Assembly: GCF_006351965.1 (NCBI RefSeq) | Contig: NZ_CP040932.1 | Location: 2,914,001-2,978,000, forward strand | From: Oceanicola sp. D3 | GTDB taxonomy: Bacteria; Pseudomonadota; Alphaproteobacteria; Rhodobacterales; Rhodobacteraceae | DNA: 64,000 nt | Direction of reading: 5' to 3' | In this document: in pieces, positions 25,460 to 36,092 of the stretch | Layout of the letters: each line of letters starts with the position of its first letter | Position numbering within the stretch: the first letter of the stretch is position 1 | Notes under the pieces: generated by a model | Seen by the model: only the letters and a program-made list of their open reading frames with translations | What the model was told of the DNA's origin: nothing | The model's database searches: none | Translations under genes and position numbers: made by a program

Positions 25460-26590
25460 CTAGGCGATAACCTTGTCGAGAACCCGCTCAAGCCGTCCGA
25501 GCGTCGCCTCAACATCCGCCAGCTTGTCGAGCCCGAAAAGCCCGATGCGGAAGCTCCTGTAATCCGCGCCTTCGTCCACCATCAGCGGCACCCCGGCGGC
25601 GATCTGCACGCCCTCTGCGGCAAAGGCGCGGCCGGTCTGCAGCTCCGGGTCGTCGGTGTAGACCACCACCACGCCCGGCGCGCCAAAGCCCTCTGCGGCC
25701 ACGCTTTTCACCCCCTTGGCGGCAAGCATGGCCCGCGCCCCATCGCCGAGCGCCTGCTGCGCGGCCTTCACTTCGCCGAAGCCTCTGGCCTCGGTCTCTT
25801 TCAGCGCGTCGCGAAACACCCGCAGCGCATCGGTCGGCATCGTCGCGTGGTAGGCATGCCCCCCCGCCTCGTAGCTCTGCATGATCGCCAGCCACTTGCC
25901 CAGATCACAGGCAAAACTGTCGCTCTTGGTCTCCGCCACCTTCTCCTCGGCCCGCGCCGAAAGCATCACCAGCCCCGCCGAGGGCGGTGCCGACCAGCCC
26001 TTCTGCGGCGCTGAAATCAGCACATCCACCCCGGTCGCTTCCATATCAACCCAGATGCAGCCCGAGGCGATACAGTCGAGCACCATCAGCCCGCCAACCT
26101 CATGAACGGCCTTGGAAATTTCGGCGATGTAATCATCCGGCAGGATCATCCCGCTCGCGGTTTCCACATGCGGCGCAAACACCAGCGCAGGCGCCTCGGC
26201 CTTGATCCGGGCCACCACCTCTTCCACCGGCGCGGGCGCAAAGGCTGCGGTCGCGTCATTCCCCGCCCGCCGGGCCTTCATCACGATCTCTTCTGCCGGA
26301 AGCCCGCCCGCCTCAAAGATCTGGCTCCAGCGGTAGGAAAAGAACCCGTTGCGCACCACCAGCACCGTCTCGTCGCGGGCCAGCTGCCGCGCCACGGCCT
26401 CCATCGCATAGGTGCCACCGCCCGGCACCACGGCAACGGCAGCGGCGTTGTAGCAGGCTTTCAAGCCGGATGAGATGTCGCGCATAACCTCCTGAAAAGC
26501 CTTGCTCATGTGGTTCAGCGAGCGGTCGGTGAACACCACCGAGAACTCCAGCAGCCCATCCGGGTCGATATCTCCGCGCAAGGCAGTCAT
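25460..26590 (-). CDS. Class V aminotransferase (alanine-glyoxylate/serine type)
   Basis: 376 residues. PLP-dependent small-domain fold I: PGGGTYAMEAVARQL binds the cofactor phosphate, VLDCIASGCIWVDME holds the Asp that pairs with the pyridine N, and the Schiff-base Lys is in LISAPQKGWSAPPSAGLV (about 196). The C-terminal YRSFRIGLFGLDKLADVEAT contains the substrate-carboxylate Arg. It resembles alanine-, serine- or aminoethylphosphonate-glyoxylate/pyruvate transaminases; substrate not decided. GGAGG lies 9 bases before ATG 26590. It converges on the ubiH-type gene with only 14 bases between. Confidence 0.9.
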   Translation of the reverse strand: MTALRGDIDPDGLLEFSVVFTDRSLNHMSKAFQEVMRDISSGLKACYNAAAVAVVPGGGTYAMEAVARQLARDETVLVVRNGFFSYRWSQIFEAGGLPAEEIVMKARRAGNDATAAFAPAPVEEVVARIKAEAPALVFAPHVETASGMILPDDYIAEISKAVHEVGGLMVLDCIASGCIWVDMEATGVDVLISAPQKGWSAPPSAGLVMLSARAEEKVAETKSDSFACDLGKWLAIMQSYEAGGHAYHATMPTDALRVFRDALKETEARGFGEVKAAQQALGDGARAMLAAKGVKSVAAEGFGAPGVVVVYTDDPELQTGRAFAAEGVQIAAGVPLMVDEGADYRSFRIGLFGLDKLADVEATLGRLERVLDKVIA

Positions 26591-26662
26591 GGGGCGATCC
26601 TCCGTTTTCGGTCGGCCCATAGCTATCGCCAACCCGGCCTGAGGCAAAGCCCCGACTGCGGC

Positions 26663-27484
26663 TCAGCGGCGAACCACCAGCACATCGCAGGGCGGTGTTC
26701 GGATGAGGCTCTCGGTGAACTGGCCGAGGAGCGAAATCGAAATCGCGGCCCGGCCATGGGCGCCCACTGCAATGAGCTCGGGTTGAAAGCTCTCAATTTC
26801 GTGGTCGAGGCTCAACGACACCGAGCCCACCATCGGCACCGGCTGCGCCATCTTCTCGGGCAGTTGCGCGGCCTCCCACCACGCGGCAAGTTCCCGTTCC
26901 GCCTCCTTGACGAAGGGCGCAAGCGCCTTTGCGCTCTGCTGCGGGGCAACTAGCCCGCGGTAAGGCACATGCACCGCGTGGAACGCCTTGAGGATGGCCT
27001 CCGGGGCAAATCTGCCCGCCGCCTGCGCCGCAGCCGCGCAGGACGACGAAAGGTCGATCCCGCAGAGAACCCGTTGGTAGGCCCCGGTCACGGCCCCGGC
27101 CGCCAGCAGCACCGGCCGCTCGCTGGCACGCACGATCCGCTCCATGGTCGTCCCGCTGAAAAAATCCCAGAACGCGCGGGTCCGATGTACCCCGAGCACC
27201 ACCAGATCCGCCTCGATGCGCGTCGCGCAGGCGGTGATCGTGGCCACCGGCTCGCCGATCTCGACCCGGATCTCCGCCTTGCGCTCCGAGATCGACCCGC
27301 ATTGCCCACCAAGCTGCTTTTCCGCCTCGGCGGCCATCGTCGAGGCGACAGGTCGCGGCAGATCTTCATCGACAACGGCAAGCACGGTCAGCTCTGCGTC
27401 CATGTCTTCTGCAAGGCGATAGGCGCGGCGCAGCGCGCGGTCGGAACGTTCGGAAAGGTCGGTGGCGACGAGGATTCGGGTCAT
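26663..27484 (-). CDS. Tandem universal stress protein (UspA family)
   Basis: 273 residues made of two Usp domains. Domain 1 starts ILVATDLSERSDRALRRAY and has DLVVLGVHRTRAFWDFFSGT with a partly altered ATP loop (usual GxHGxxG). Domain 2 starts VLCGIDLSSSCAAAAQAAG and has LIAVGAHGRAAISISLLGQF, then CDVLVVRR. Such tandem Usps bind nucleotides and act in stress survival in the cytoplasm. Next upstream genes are Lrp regulators on the same strand, 75 bases away. Confidence 0.92.
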   Translation of the reverse strand: MTRILVATDLSERSDRALRRAYRLAEDMDAELTVLAVVDEDLPRPVASTMAAEAEKQLGGQCGSISERKAEIRVEIGEPVATITACATRIEADLVVLGVHRTRAFWDFFSGTTMERIVRASERPVLLAAGAVTGAYQRVLCGIDLSSSCAAAAQAAGRFAPEAILKAFHAVHVPYRGLVAPQQSAKALAPFVKEAERELAAWWEAAQLPEKMAQPVPMVGSVSLSLDHEIESFQPELIAVGAHGRAAISISLLGQFTESLIRTPPCDVLVVRR

Positions 27485-27559
27485 TTCGGGATCCTTCTGC
27501 AGCGGGCCTCAAGATGCCCCAAGGATAACCTGAATCGCTGCATTCACCACCGTGACATC

Positions 27560-28014
27560 TTATCCCGCCAGCGGCCCCGGGCGGCGCTCTTCGGTGAGCA
27601 GCACATTGGCCTCCACGTTGCCCACACCGGGCATCGCCATGATCCGCCGCCGCAGCACTCGCTCAAAATCGGCAAGGTCGCGGGCCGTCACCCGCAGGCG
27701 GTAATCGTAGAGCCCCAGCACGTGCTCCACCGTCTGCACCTCCGGAATGGCGCTCACCGCCCGCTCAAAATCGTCGAGCGAAACCCGCCCCTTGGTCGCC
27801 AGCTTGACGCCAAGAAAGACCGTCACACCAAAGCCCAGCTTTTCGGCATCGAGCCGCAGTCGCCGCCCCGAGATCGCCCCCGCCTCGGTCAGCCGCTTGA
27901 TCCGCCGCCACGCCGCCGGTTGCGAAAGCCCCAGCTTGCGGCCCACCGCGCCCGCGCTCAGCCGGCCATCCGCCTGCAACGCAGCCAAAATTTCCCAGTC
28001 CAACTCATCAAGCG

Positions 28015-28018
<4 letters not shown>
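27560..28018 (-). CDS. Lrp/AsnC family regulator, second of a pair
   Basis: 152 residues. The HTH is at 1-60 (LDELDWEILAALQADGRLSA, RKLGLSQPAAWRRIKRLTEA) and an alpha-beta effector domain (RAM) follows, with FLGVKLATKGRVSLDDFERA and TVEHVLGLYDYRLRVTARDL. It binds an amino acid and forms octamers on DNA. Its start overlaps the stop of the preceding Lrp gene by ATGA (28015-28018), so they are co-translated. The ilvC gene is divergent from the pair. Confidence 0.93.
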
Positions 28019-29628
<1,610 letters not shown>

Positions 29629-29661
29629 GGCGCCGCCTTCACCGGCATATGTAAAATTGAG

Positions 29662-29687
29662 CAACCCCGGCCATCGCGCCGGGGTTG
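29662..29687 (+). terminator. Stem-loop after ilvC
   Basis: CAACCCCGGC and GCCGGGGTTG pair perfectly over 10 bp around a 6-base loop, followed by TGCTTT. The T-tract is weak and the next gene starts 18 bases later, so read-through into the exporter is possible. Confidence 0.7.
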
Positions 29688-29705
29688 TGCTTTCCGGAAG
29701 GCCCC

Positions 29706-30623
29706 ATGAACGTGCAAGCCCCTGAAATCACGGCCAGAAGCTGGGCGATGATCGCCACCCTCGGTGTGATCTGGGGCGGCACCTTCATGGTGCAGAGCCT
29801 TGCGCTGCAAACCACGGCGCCCTTCTGGGTGGCTGCCGCGCGGGTCAGCTTTGCCGCGCTGCTCACGGCGTTGGTCTGGCGGCTGAGGGGCGGCCACATG
29901 TTCACCACCACGGCCACCGACTGGCCCCGCCTCACCGTCGTTGCCCTGCTCTCCTCGGCCATCCCCTTCATGTGCCTGAGCTGGGGCCAGCAATTCGTGC
30001 CCTCGGCATTTGCCGGGGTCTCCATGGCCAGCGTCACGCTCTTTATCCTCCCCCTCGCCCATCTGTTTCTGCCCGGCGAGCGGATGACCCTGCGCCGCAC
30101 GGCGGGCTTCTTGCTCGGCTTCGCAGGCGTGGCCGCGCTGATCGGGCCAGAAGCCCTTTCGGCCACGGGCGCAGCAAACGAAAGCTGGGGCCGCGCAGCC
30201 TGCCTCGCGGCGGCCAGTTGCTATGCCGTCTCCTCCGTGATGATGCGCCGCTTGCCCCCGATCGACCCCATCGGCCTCACCTTCGCCACCGTGGCCATCG
30301 GCGCGCTCTTCGTTATCCCTATGGCCTCTCTCGTCCACGGCGCACCGTCCAACCCCGGCACAAAAGGCCTGCTGATCCTCGCCCTGCTCGGCCTCGTCCC
30401 CACCGCCGGTGCCAACCTGCTGCGCATCCTCGTGATCCGCTCCGCCGGCCCGGTGTTCATGAGCCTGACGAATTACCTCGTCCCGCTCTGCTCCATCCTC
30501 TTCGGCTGGCTCATCCTGTCAGAGGATCTGCCCGGCTCGCTCTTTATCGCCATGGCCCTTATCCTCTCTGGCGTGTTCATCAGCCAATGGGGCGCACTCA
30601 CCCGCCTGTTTCGCCGCAGGTGA
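29706..30623 (+). CDS. EamA/DMT-type transporter
   Basis: 305 residues with ten hydrophobic helices in two EamA repeats: WAMIATLGVIWGGTFMVQSL begins the first and CLAAASCYAVSSVMMRRLP the second. A drug/metabolite exporter of the inner membrane; substrate unknown, but the position directly after ilvC hints at amino-acid or related export (inference). GGAAGG lies just before ATG 29706 inside the ilvC terminator tail. Confidence 0.9.
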   Translation: MNVQAPEITARSWAMIATLGVIWGGTFMVQSLALQTTAPFWVAAARVSFAALLTALVWRLRGGHMFTTTATDWPRLTVVALLSSAIPFMCLSWGQQFVPSAFAGVSMASVTLFILPLAHLFLPGERMTLRRTAGFLLGFAGVAALIGPEALSATGAANESWGRAACLAAASCYAVSSVMMRRLPPIDPIGLTFATVAIGALFVIPMASLVHGAPSNPGTKGLLILALLGLVPTAGANLLRILVIRSAGPVFMSLTNYLVPLCSILFGWLILSEDLPGSLFIAMALILSGVFISQWGALTRLFRRR

Positions 30624-30693
30624 GCGCCAGCGCACAGGTCACAGGGCCAGGCCGCGCATTGATACATTATAACACCGCACCCATCTGCCCTGC

Positions 30694-31260
30694 ATGACCA
30701 ACCTTCATGTGAGCAAAAGAGAGGGCCTGCCAACCGAGATGCAGACCCTCCTTCGGGCTACCCCGCGCGAATCCTGGCCGGGGCACCCGAACTTCGCCGC
30801 CTCCGTCGCCAAATGGATGGGGGCTCACCAAATGTTCCGCGACCTCGCCCGTGTGACGCGGGAGGATACCGAGGCCTACCTCGACAAGGAGATCAGCGAT
30901 GATGCCTACACCAGCTCCCTCGCCCGCTTCGGCGACCGGCTGGTCCGCAACCTCCACGGCCACCACGCCTGGGAGGACCGGCGGTTCTTCCCCGAGCTGA
31001 ACGCGGCGGACAACCGCTTTGAAGCCGGGCTGGAGATGCTGGAAAGCGACCACGTCGAGATGGACGCGCTGCTGGAGCGGTTCACCCGCAAGGGCAACCG
31101 CATCATCCAACTCGCCCACCTCGATCCGCCCTCCATGGCGGAAGAGGCAGGCGGTTTCCACAACGAAGCCGTCGCAGCCGAAGCCTTCCTCGCAAGGCAT
31201 CTGACCGATGAGGAAGACCTCGTGGTGCCGATCATCCTGCACCACAAGCTCCGAGGTTAA
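30694..31260 (+). CDS. Hemerythrin-like (HHE) domain protein
   Basis: 188 residues. A four-helix bundle with the di-iron ligands visible as H in WMGAHQMFRDL, HGHHAWEDRRFFPELN (H...E), LESDHVEMDALLERF (H...D/E) and ARHLTDEEDLVVPIILHH. HHE proteins bind O2 or NO or store iron in the cytoplasm; its exact ligand is unknown. A TT-rich promoter-like stretch precedes it. Confidence 0.85.
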   Translation: MTNLHVSKREGLPTEMQTLLRATPRESWPGHPNFAASVAKWMGAHQMFRDLARVTREDTEAYLDKEISDDAYTSSLARFGDRLVRNLHGHHAWEDRRFFPELNAADNRFEAGLEMLESDHVEMDALLERFTRKGNRIIQLAHLDPPSMAEEAGGFHNEAVAAEAFLARHLTDEEDLVVPIILHHKLRG

Positions 31261-31265
31261 TCTGT

Positions 31266-31291
31266 CGGGCCCGCGTCCACGCGTGGGCCCG
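31266..31291. terminator. Strong GC-rich stem-loop after the hemerythrin gene
   Basis: CGGGCCC and GGGCCCG pair, extended by G-T, C-G, G-C and T-G pairs to about 11 bp, five bases after the stop. No T-tract follows, so termination is not certain. Confidence 0.5.
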
Positions 31292-31350
31292 GCACAAGGC
31301 TCAGTTGGGCCTCAGGCCTGCAAGAAAATAAGGGATTTGAGGATCAGCCG

Positions 31351-32700
31351 TCAGGCCGCGCTTGCAGCCTCCACTTCGGCCACAATGCTATCAACAACGC
31401 GCTCCAGAAGCGCCTCGTCCTCGCACTCCGCCATCACCCTTATCAGCGGCTCGGTGCCGCTCTTGCGGATCAGCAGCCGCCCCTTGCCTGCCAGCTCGGC
31501 CTCCGCCTCCGCCAGCCGGGCCTTTACCTGCGCCGCCTCCAGCGGGGTCTCGCCCGCCGCGTATCGCACGTTCTTCAGCAACTGCGGCACCGGCTCGAAG
31601 CTGCGCGCCAATTCGCTCGCACGCCGCCCGGTGCCCACCATCGCCGCCAAAAACTGAATGCCCGCCAGCAGCCCGTCACCGGTGGTGGCATAATCCGTCA
31701 TCACGATATGGCCCGACTGCTCGCCACCAAGGTTGAAGCCCCCGGCCCGCATCCGCTCCACCACGTAGCGGTCGCCCACGCCGGTGCGCTCCAGCCGCAG
31801 GCCCCGGCCCTCCAAAAAGCGCTCCAGCCCGAGGTTGCTCATCACGGTGGCCACCAAGGCCCCGCCCTTCAAAATGCCAAGGTCGCCCCAGCGGGCCGCC
31901 AGCAGCGCCATCACCTGGTCGCCATCGGCAATCGCGCCAGTCTCATCGATAATCATCACCCGGTCAGCGTCGCCATCAAGGCAGATGCCCACATCGGCCC
32001 CATGCGCCACGACTGCCTCGGCGGCGGCCTGCGGCGCGGTCGAACCACATTTGTCGTTGATGTTGTAGCCGTTGGGCGAAACGCCCAATGGCACCACCTC
32101 CGCACCAAGCTCCCAAAGCACCTCGGGCGCGGTCTTGTAGGCCGCGCCATTTGCGCAATCCACAACCACCTTCAGCCCGGCCAGCGAGCCCCCCACCGGA
32201 AAGCTCGCCTTGGCCCGTTCCACGTAGCGAAAGCGGCCATCGTCGATCCGCTTGGCCCGGCCAATGTTCTCGGCTGCCGCAGGCTCCACACCGCTCGCCA
32301 CCAGCCCTTCGATCTCTTCTTCCGCCTCGTCCGACAGCTTGAAGCCATCGGGGCCGAAAAACTTGATCCCGTTGTCATGGGCCGGGTTGTGAGAAGCCGA
32401 AATCATGATGCCCAGATCGGCGCGCATCGAGCTTGTCAGGTAGCCCACTGCCGGGGTCGGCACCGGGCCGAGCAGCAGCACGTTCATCCCTGTGCTCGTA
32501 AGCCCCGCCGTCAGCGCGTTTTCAAACATGTAGCCAGACAGGCGGGTATCCTTGCCAATCACCACCCGGTGCCCACTGGCCCCGTCCCGGCGAAAGTAGC
32601 GGCCCGCAGCCGCGCCCAGCTTCAGCGCCACCTCGGCGGTCATCGGGGCCGAATTGGCCTTGCCGCGCACCCCGTCGGTTCCAAACAGCGTTCTGCCCAT
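31351..32700 (-). CDS. glmM: Phosphoglucosamine mutase
   Basis: 449 residues, normal length. It converts glucosamine-6-phosphate to glucosamine-1-phosphate for UDP-GlcNAc. Seen: [14 protein letters not shown] (N-terminus), active-site phosphoserine in [18 protein letters not shown] (about 102), metal loop [14 protein letters not shown], sugar-binding GGEQSGHIV and phosphate-binding [11 protein letters not shown]. Two ATGs are adjacent (32703 and 32700); GAGGGG is better spaced for the second. Last gene of folB-folP-glmM, starting ten bases after folP. Confidence 0.97.
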   Translation of the reverse strand: MGRTLFGTDGVRGKANSAPMTAEVALKLGAAAGRYFRRDGASGHRVVIGKDTRLSGYMFENALTAGLTSTGMNVLLLGPVPTPAVGYLTSSMRADLGIMISASHNPAHDNGIKFFGPDGFKLSDEAEEEIEGLVASGVEPAAAENIGRAKRIDDGRFRYVERAKASFPVGGSLAGLKVVVDCANGAAYKTAPEVLWELGAEVVPLGVSPNGYNINDKCGSTAPQAAAEAVVAHGADVGICLDGDADRVMIIDETGAIADGDQVMALLAARWGDLGILKGGALVATVMSNLGLERFLEGRGLRLERTGVGDRYVVERMRAGGFNLGGEQSGHIVMTDYATTGDGLLAGIQFLAAMVGTGRRASELARSFEPVPQLLKNVRYAAGETPLEAAQVKARLAEAEAELAGKGRLLIRKSGTEPLIRVMAECEDEALLERVVDSIVAEVEAASAA

Positions 32701-32710
32701 CATGGCCCCC

Positions 32711-33706
32711 TCACATGCCCCATTGCGCGGCGGCGAGCCTCAGGCCCTGCCGCGTTTCCCGCGCATCATGCACCCGTAATAGCTGCACCCCCTGCCCGGC
32801 GGCAAGCACGGCCAGCGCGAGGCTGCCGGGCATGCGCTCCGCCGCCACCTCCTCGCCCGCCAGCTTGCCGATAAAGCCCTTGCGCGACACGCCCAGCAGC
32901 ACCGGGCAACCCAGCGCATGGAAGAGCGAAAGCCGCGAGAGCAGCGCAAGGTTGTGGGTCATGGTCTTGCCAAAGCCGATGCCCGGGTCCACCACCACGC
33001 GTTCCCGGGCGATCCCGGCAGCCTCGGCAGCGGCAACGCGCTCTGCAAGGTGGTCGTACACGTCAAGCAGCACGTCGGTATAGCGCGGGTCATCCTGCAT
33101 GGTCTCGGGGCTGCCCTGCGCATGCATCAGGCAAATTGGCGCGCCCGCATCCGCCGTGGCCCCGGCAATGGCCGGGTCAAACAGCATGGCCGACACATCG
33201 TTTACCATGTCCGCCCCTGCCGCCAGCCCGGCGCGGGCCACCTCGGCCTTGCGGGTATCCAGCGAAATGGGCGTGGCACAGCCCTTGGCCCTCAGCGCCT
33301 CTACCACCGGCACCACGCGCGACAGTTCTTCGATCACCGAGACCTCCACCGCGCCGGGCCGGGTGCTTTCGCCGCCGATGTCGAGGATGTCGGCCACCTC
33401 GGCAAGCGCCAGCGCATTGGCCAACTCGCGGCCCTCGTGCTGGCCACCGTCCGAAAAACTGTCGGGCGTCACATTGAGGATCGCCATGATCCGCGGCACA
33501 TCCATCGTCAGCCCCGCCACCGGAAAGCGCGGGGCAGTCAGCCGGGCCAACTCATCTTCCTGCAGCGCGGAGGCCGGCAGCAACTCCGGCGCGGCCTCCC
33601 GGCGCAGCACCTCCACCCTGTCAAACCAGCACCACCCCCCGGCCAGCGTCAACGCGCCCTCGGGGCGGGCCGGGTCTGTCTGTACCAGGGGGCGGATGTA
33701 TCTCAT
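32711..33706 (-). CDS. folP: Dihydropteroate synthase
   Basis: 331 residues, longer than the usual ~280 because of an N-terminal ~65-residue extension. It joins p-aminobenzoate to dihydropterin pyrophosphate. Hallmarks: [16 protein letters not shown] (pterin/phosphate loop), [55 protein letters not shown] and [15 protein letters not shown]. The start overlaps the folB stop by ATGA (33703-33706). Confidence 0.96.
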   Translation of the reverse strand: MRYIRPLVQTDPARPEGALTLAGGWCWFDRVEVLRREAAPELLPASALQEDELARLTAPRFPVAGLTMDVPRIMAILNVTPDSFSDGGQHEGRELANALALAEVADILDIGGESTRPGAVEVSVIEELSRVVPVVEALRAKGCATPISLDTRKAEVARAGLAAGADMVNDVSAMLFDPAIAGATADAGAPICLMHAQGSPETMQDDPRYTDVLLDVYDHLAERVAAAEAAGIARERVVVDPGIGFGKTMTHNLALLSRLSLFHALGCPVLLGVSRKGFIGKLAGEEVAAERMPGSLALAVLAAGQGVQLLRVHDARETRQGLRLAAAQWGM

Positions 33707-34446
33707 GTCGCCAACTCTCCCGCGATCCACGCCGCAAGCGCCTCAGGGCGCGCTTCGGGCGGCTCCACGGCGGTGAGCACCAGCTTTGAAGGGGCCCAGA
33801 AGGCTGGGATGCCCTGCGCCGCGCAAAAACCGATCTCGGTGCGGCTCGCCACCACCCGCGCGCCCTCCACGCTCTCTGCGGCGATCCAGGCCGCCTGCTC
33901 CATCGCCAGCAGCATTACCCGCGCGCGTGCCTCGTCGCCCCGCGCCTTGGGCACGTAGCCGGGTGTCACCACGTAAAGCACCGGCCCCTCGGCGGGCGGC
34001 ACGGCAGAGCCCAGCACCATCAGGCACACCTCGGGGACGGCTGCGGGAAGCGCCACTGGCTCCACCTCACCGCGCACCCGCAGCGCCTCGACGCCCAGCA
34101 CAAACTCGCCGCGCTCCAGCTTGTCGATCCGCACGGCCATGCGGGCCACGCGCGGCTCGCTGAACACCCGCGCGGCGATCCGGTCCACCAGCGTTTCCAG
34201 CAGGTCCACCCGGCCCTCGGCCAGCGAGGCATCGACCGCGCCAATCAGCGTGTCGTAGCTCACCACCTTGTCGACATCATCACCCGCAGGCGCGCCCACC
34301 ACCTCGGCATGCACCTCAAAGCACAGCCGCTGCGCCACGCCGCGCTCATCGGCAAAGGCGCCGATCTCAACATCGCGGTAAAGCTCCCTGAGGGCGATCA
34401 CATCGCGGGGGGCATGATGCGAAAAGGCGAGGCCGGTTTCATCCAT
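33703..34446 (-). CDS. folB: Dihydroneopterin aldolase with an extra C-terminal domain
   Basis: 247 residues, about twice the usual FolB length. The N-terminal ~118 residues are FolB: VEIGAFADERGVAQRLCFEV with the substrate Glu, KVVSYDTLIGAVDASLAEGR with the conserved Tyr, and VRIDKLERGEF with the catalytic-type Lys. The remaining ~125 residues (VLYVVTPGYVPKARGDEARA ... SRTEIGFCAAQGIPAFWAPS) match no domain that I recognise. Folate pathway; first gene of the operon with folP and glmM. No folK is adjacent. Confidence 0.9.
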   Translation of the reverse strand: MDETGLAFSHHAPRDVIALRELYRDVEIGAFADERGVAQRLCFEVHAEVVGAPAGDDVDKVVSYDTLIGAVDASLAEGRVDLLETLVDRIAARVFSEPRVARMAVRIDKLERGEFVLGVEALRVRGEVEPVALPAAVPEVCLMVLGSAVPPAEGPVLYVVTPGYVPKARGDEARARVMLLAMEQAAWIAAESVEGARVVASRTEIGFCAAQGIPAFWAPSKLVLTAVEPPEARPEALAAWIAGELAT

Positions 34447-34498
34447 GCCTCGCCTAATTCCACGACCTGCGACCAAGTTCAATGGCCGCGCGGCCCGA

Positions 34499-35068
34499 TC
34501 AGATCACACGCACCTGCGTGCCGATCGGCGTCAGCTCGAAGAGCTCCGCGATCAGCTCGTTGTATGTGCCGATGCAGCCCGAGGACGAGCGCCGCCCGAT
34601 CTTGCGGGTGTCATGGGTGCCATGGATCAGGTAGGCGGGCCAGCTGAGATACATCGCATGGGTGCCCAGCGGGTTGTCGGGGCCCGGCGGCATGTAATGC
34701 AGGCTCGGGTCGCGCTTCATCATCGAGGGGGTCGGCGTCCAGTCCGGGCCAACCTTCTTGCGCACGATCTCGGTGTAGCCAGTGCGCTTGAGGTCGTCGG
34801 TCAGCGGCACCGAAGTCGGGTAGACCTTGTAGGTCGCGCCATCGCCCGACCAAAAGTGCAGCGCCCGGCTGATGGTGTCGCAAACAATCGTGGCTTTGCC
34901 CAAATCGCTGAAATGGTCACGCCAGTTTTGCGCCTGAAAGCTCGATGCGTTGCGGCGCACCTGTGCCTGGCGGCTTACCGAGGTCGGATCAATCTCTTCG
35001 GCCCAGCTCACAGCGGGAGCGGCGGCCAGCGCGGCAGTGCCGGCAAGAAGGCGTCGTCTGGAAATCAT
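34499..35068 (-). CDS. Tat-exported L,D-transpeptidase (YkuD family)
   Basis: 189 residues. Twin-arginine leader ISRRRLLAGTAALAAAPAVS (1-23), then a YkuD domain with YLIHGTHDTRKIGRRSSSGC (about 157-176): substrate His and nucleophile Cys present, while the usual SHGC-x-R is SSGC-I-G, i.e. His to Ser and Arg to Gly. LDTs make 3-3 cross-links or attach proteins to periplasmic peptidoglycan. The start at 35068 is chosen because it begins the signal peptide. Confidence 0.88.
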   Translation of the reverse strand: MISRRRLLAGTAALAAAPAVSWAEEIDPTSVSRQAQVRRNASSFQAQNWRDHFSDLGKATIVCDTISRALHFWSGDGATYKVYPTSVPLTDDLKRTGYTEIVRKKVGPDWTPTPSMMKRDPSLHYMPPGPDNPLGTHAMYLSWPAYLIHGTHDTRKIGRRSSSGCIGTYNELIAELFELTPIGTQVRVI

Positions 35069-35198
35069 TGAAGTCGTGCCTCGTTCAACGTCTCGTGGTT
35101 GCGTCTCACCTGCCACGTCGGGCGCTCCGCCGCTACTCACATATCAGTGAAAATGAATGCGACAGTGCAGCATTGCAACGGTGCCCCGCTCTCGCGCC

Positions 35199-35921
35199 TT
35201 ACGAGCGCGGGTGCCGGTAGAAGCTGTGCACACCGATCCGGGCGGTGCGCGGAAACTGACGGGCCCAGCTCGGACGCACGGCGTTGGTGTGATAATGGGT
35301 CGCCCCGCCGGTCAGCTGGCGCGGCGCGCCATTGAGCACAAGCCAAGCGATCTTGCCCACCCGGTCATAGGCAGCCTGTTCGCGGATGGCGTCGGAGTAG
35401 CCGTCGCAGGTGTAGGTAAACTGGCACTGATACTTGCGCCCGGTGCCTTGGTTGACCACGGCGCAAACCGTCGAGGGGTAAAGCCCCGAGTCCACGCGGT
35501 TCAGGATCACCTCGGCAACGGCAAACTGCCCCTTCACCGTCTCGCCGCGCGCCTCAAAGTAGAGCGCTTCGGCAAGGCAGGCCCATTCGGCACCGCCGTT
35601 GCTCACGCGGGGCTGGCTATCAACCCACTGGCGGCTATAGCTCACCTTGATCGAGCCGGGCTTGCCAAAGGTGCTGCGCGGCGCCGTTGCCAAACGCTTG
35701 ATCCGCTTGCCGCTCACCGCCTGAAACGCCTTGCGCTCCTGCCCGAGCAGCGCGTCGAGACGTTGGTTCATCTCAGGATCAGTGGGAGCCCCCGCCTCGA
35801 TCACCTCTGTCGGCACCGTCGAAGTCGACATCACCGTTTCGGCAGTTGCAGGCATCGTGGCGGCGGTCAGGCCCAAAAGGGACAGGACCAGCGCGGGCAT
35901 GTTCCGGCGCAGGTTGTGCAT
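35199..35921 (-). CDS. Secreted cell wall hydrolase (SleB type)
   Basis: 240 residues. Signal peptide 1-28 ([20 protein letters not shown]), a ~80-residue linker, then a Hydrolase_2/SleB domain: [20 protein letters not shown] contains the catalytic Glu, then [32 protein letters not shown] and [16 protein letters not shown]. These are lytic-transglycosylase-like peptidoglycan enzymes. It lies upstream of the L,D-transpeptidase on the same strand, 130 bases away. Confidence 0.92.
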   Translation of the reverse strand: MHNLRRNMPALVLSLLGLTAATMPATAETVMSTSTVPTEVIEAGAPTDPEMNQRLDALLGQERKAFQAVSGKRIKRLATAPRSTFGKPGSIKVSYSRQWVDSQPRVSNGGAEWACLAEALYFEARGETVKGQFAVAEVILNRVDSGLYPSTVCAVVNQGTGRKYQCQFTYTCDGYSDAIREQAAYDRVGKIAWLVLNGAPRQLTGGATHYHTNAVRPSWARQFPRTARIGVHSFYRHPRS

Positions 35922-36092
35922 CGTAATCTCACTCTAGCGGCACGTCCCAGGCTCGTGCCCAGCCGAGGGGGCGCTTAGCGGATGACACAGCGTCCTGTCC
36001 ACCCCCCGGTGCCAGCCTGCGCTCAATCGGCGCAGTTCAGCGCAGATTGTTTCCGAAGCGCCACCAATCAGCGCGAAAATCCGTTGAAAAAT

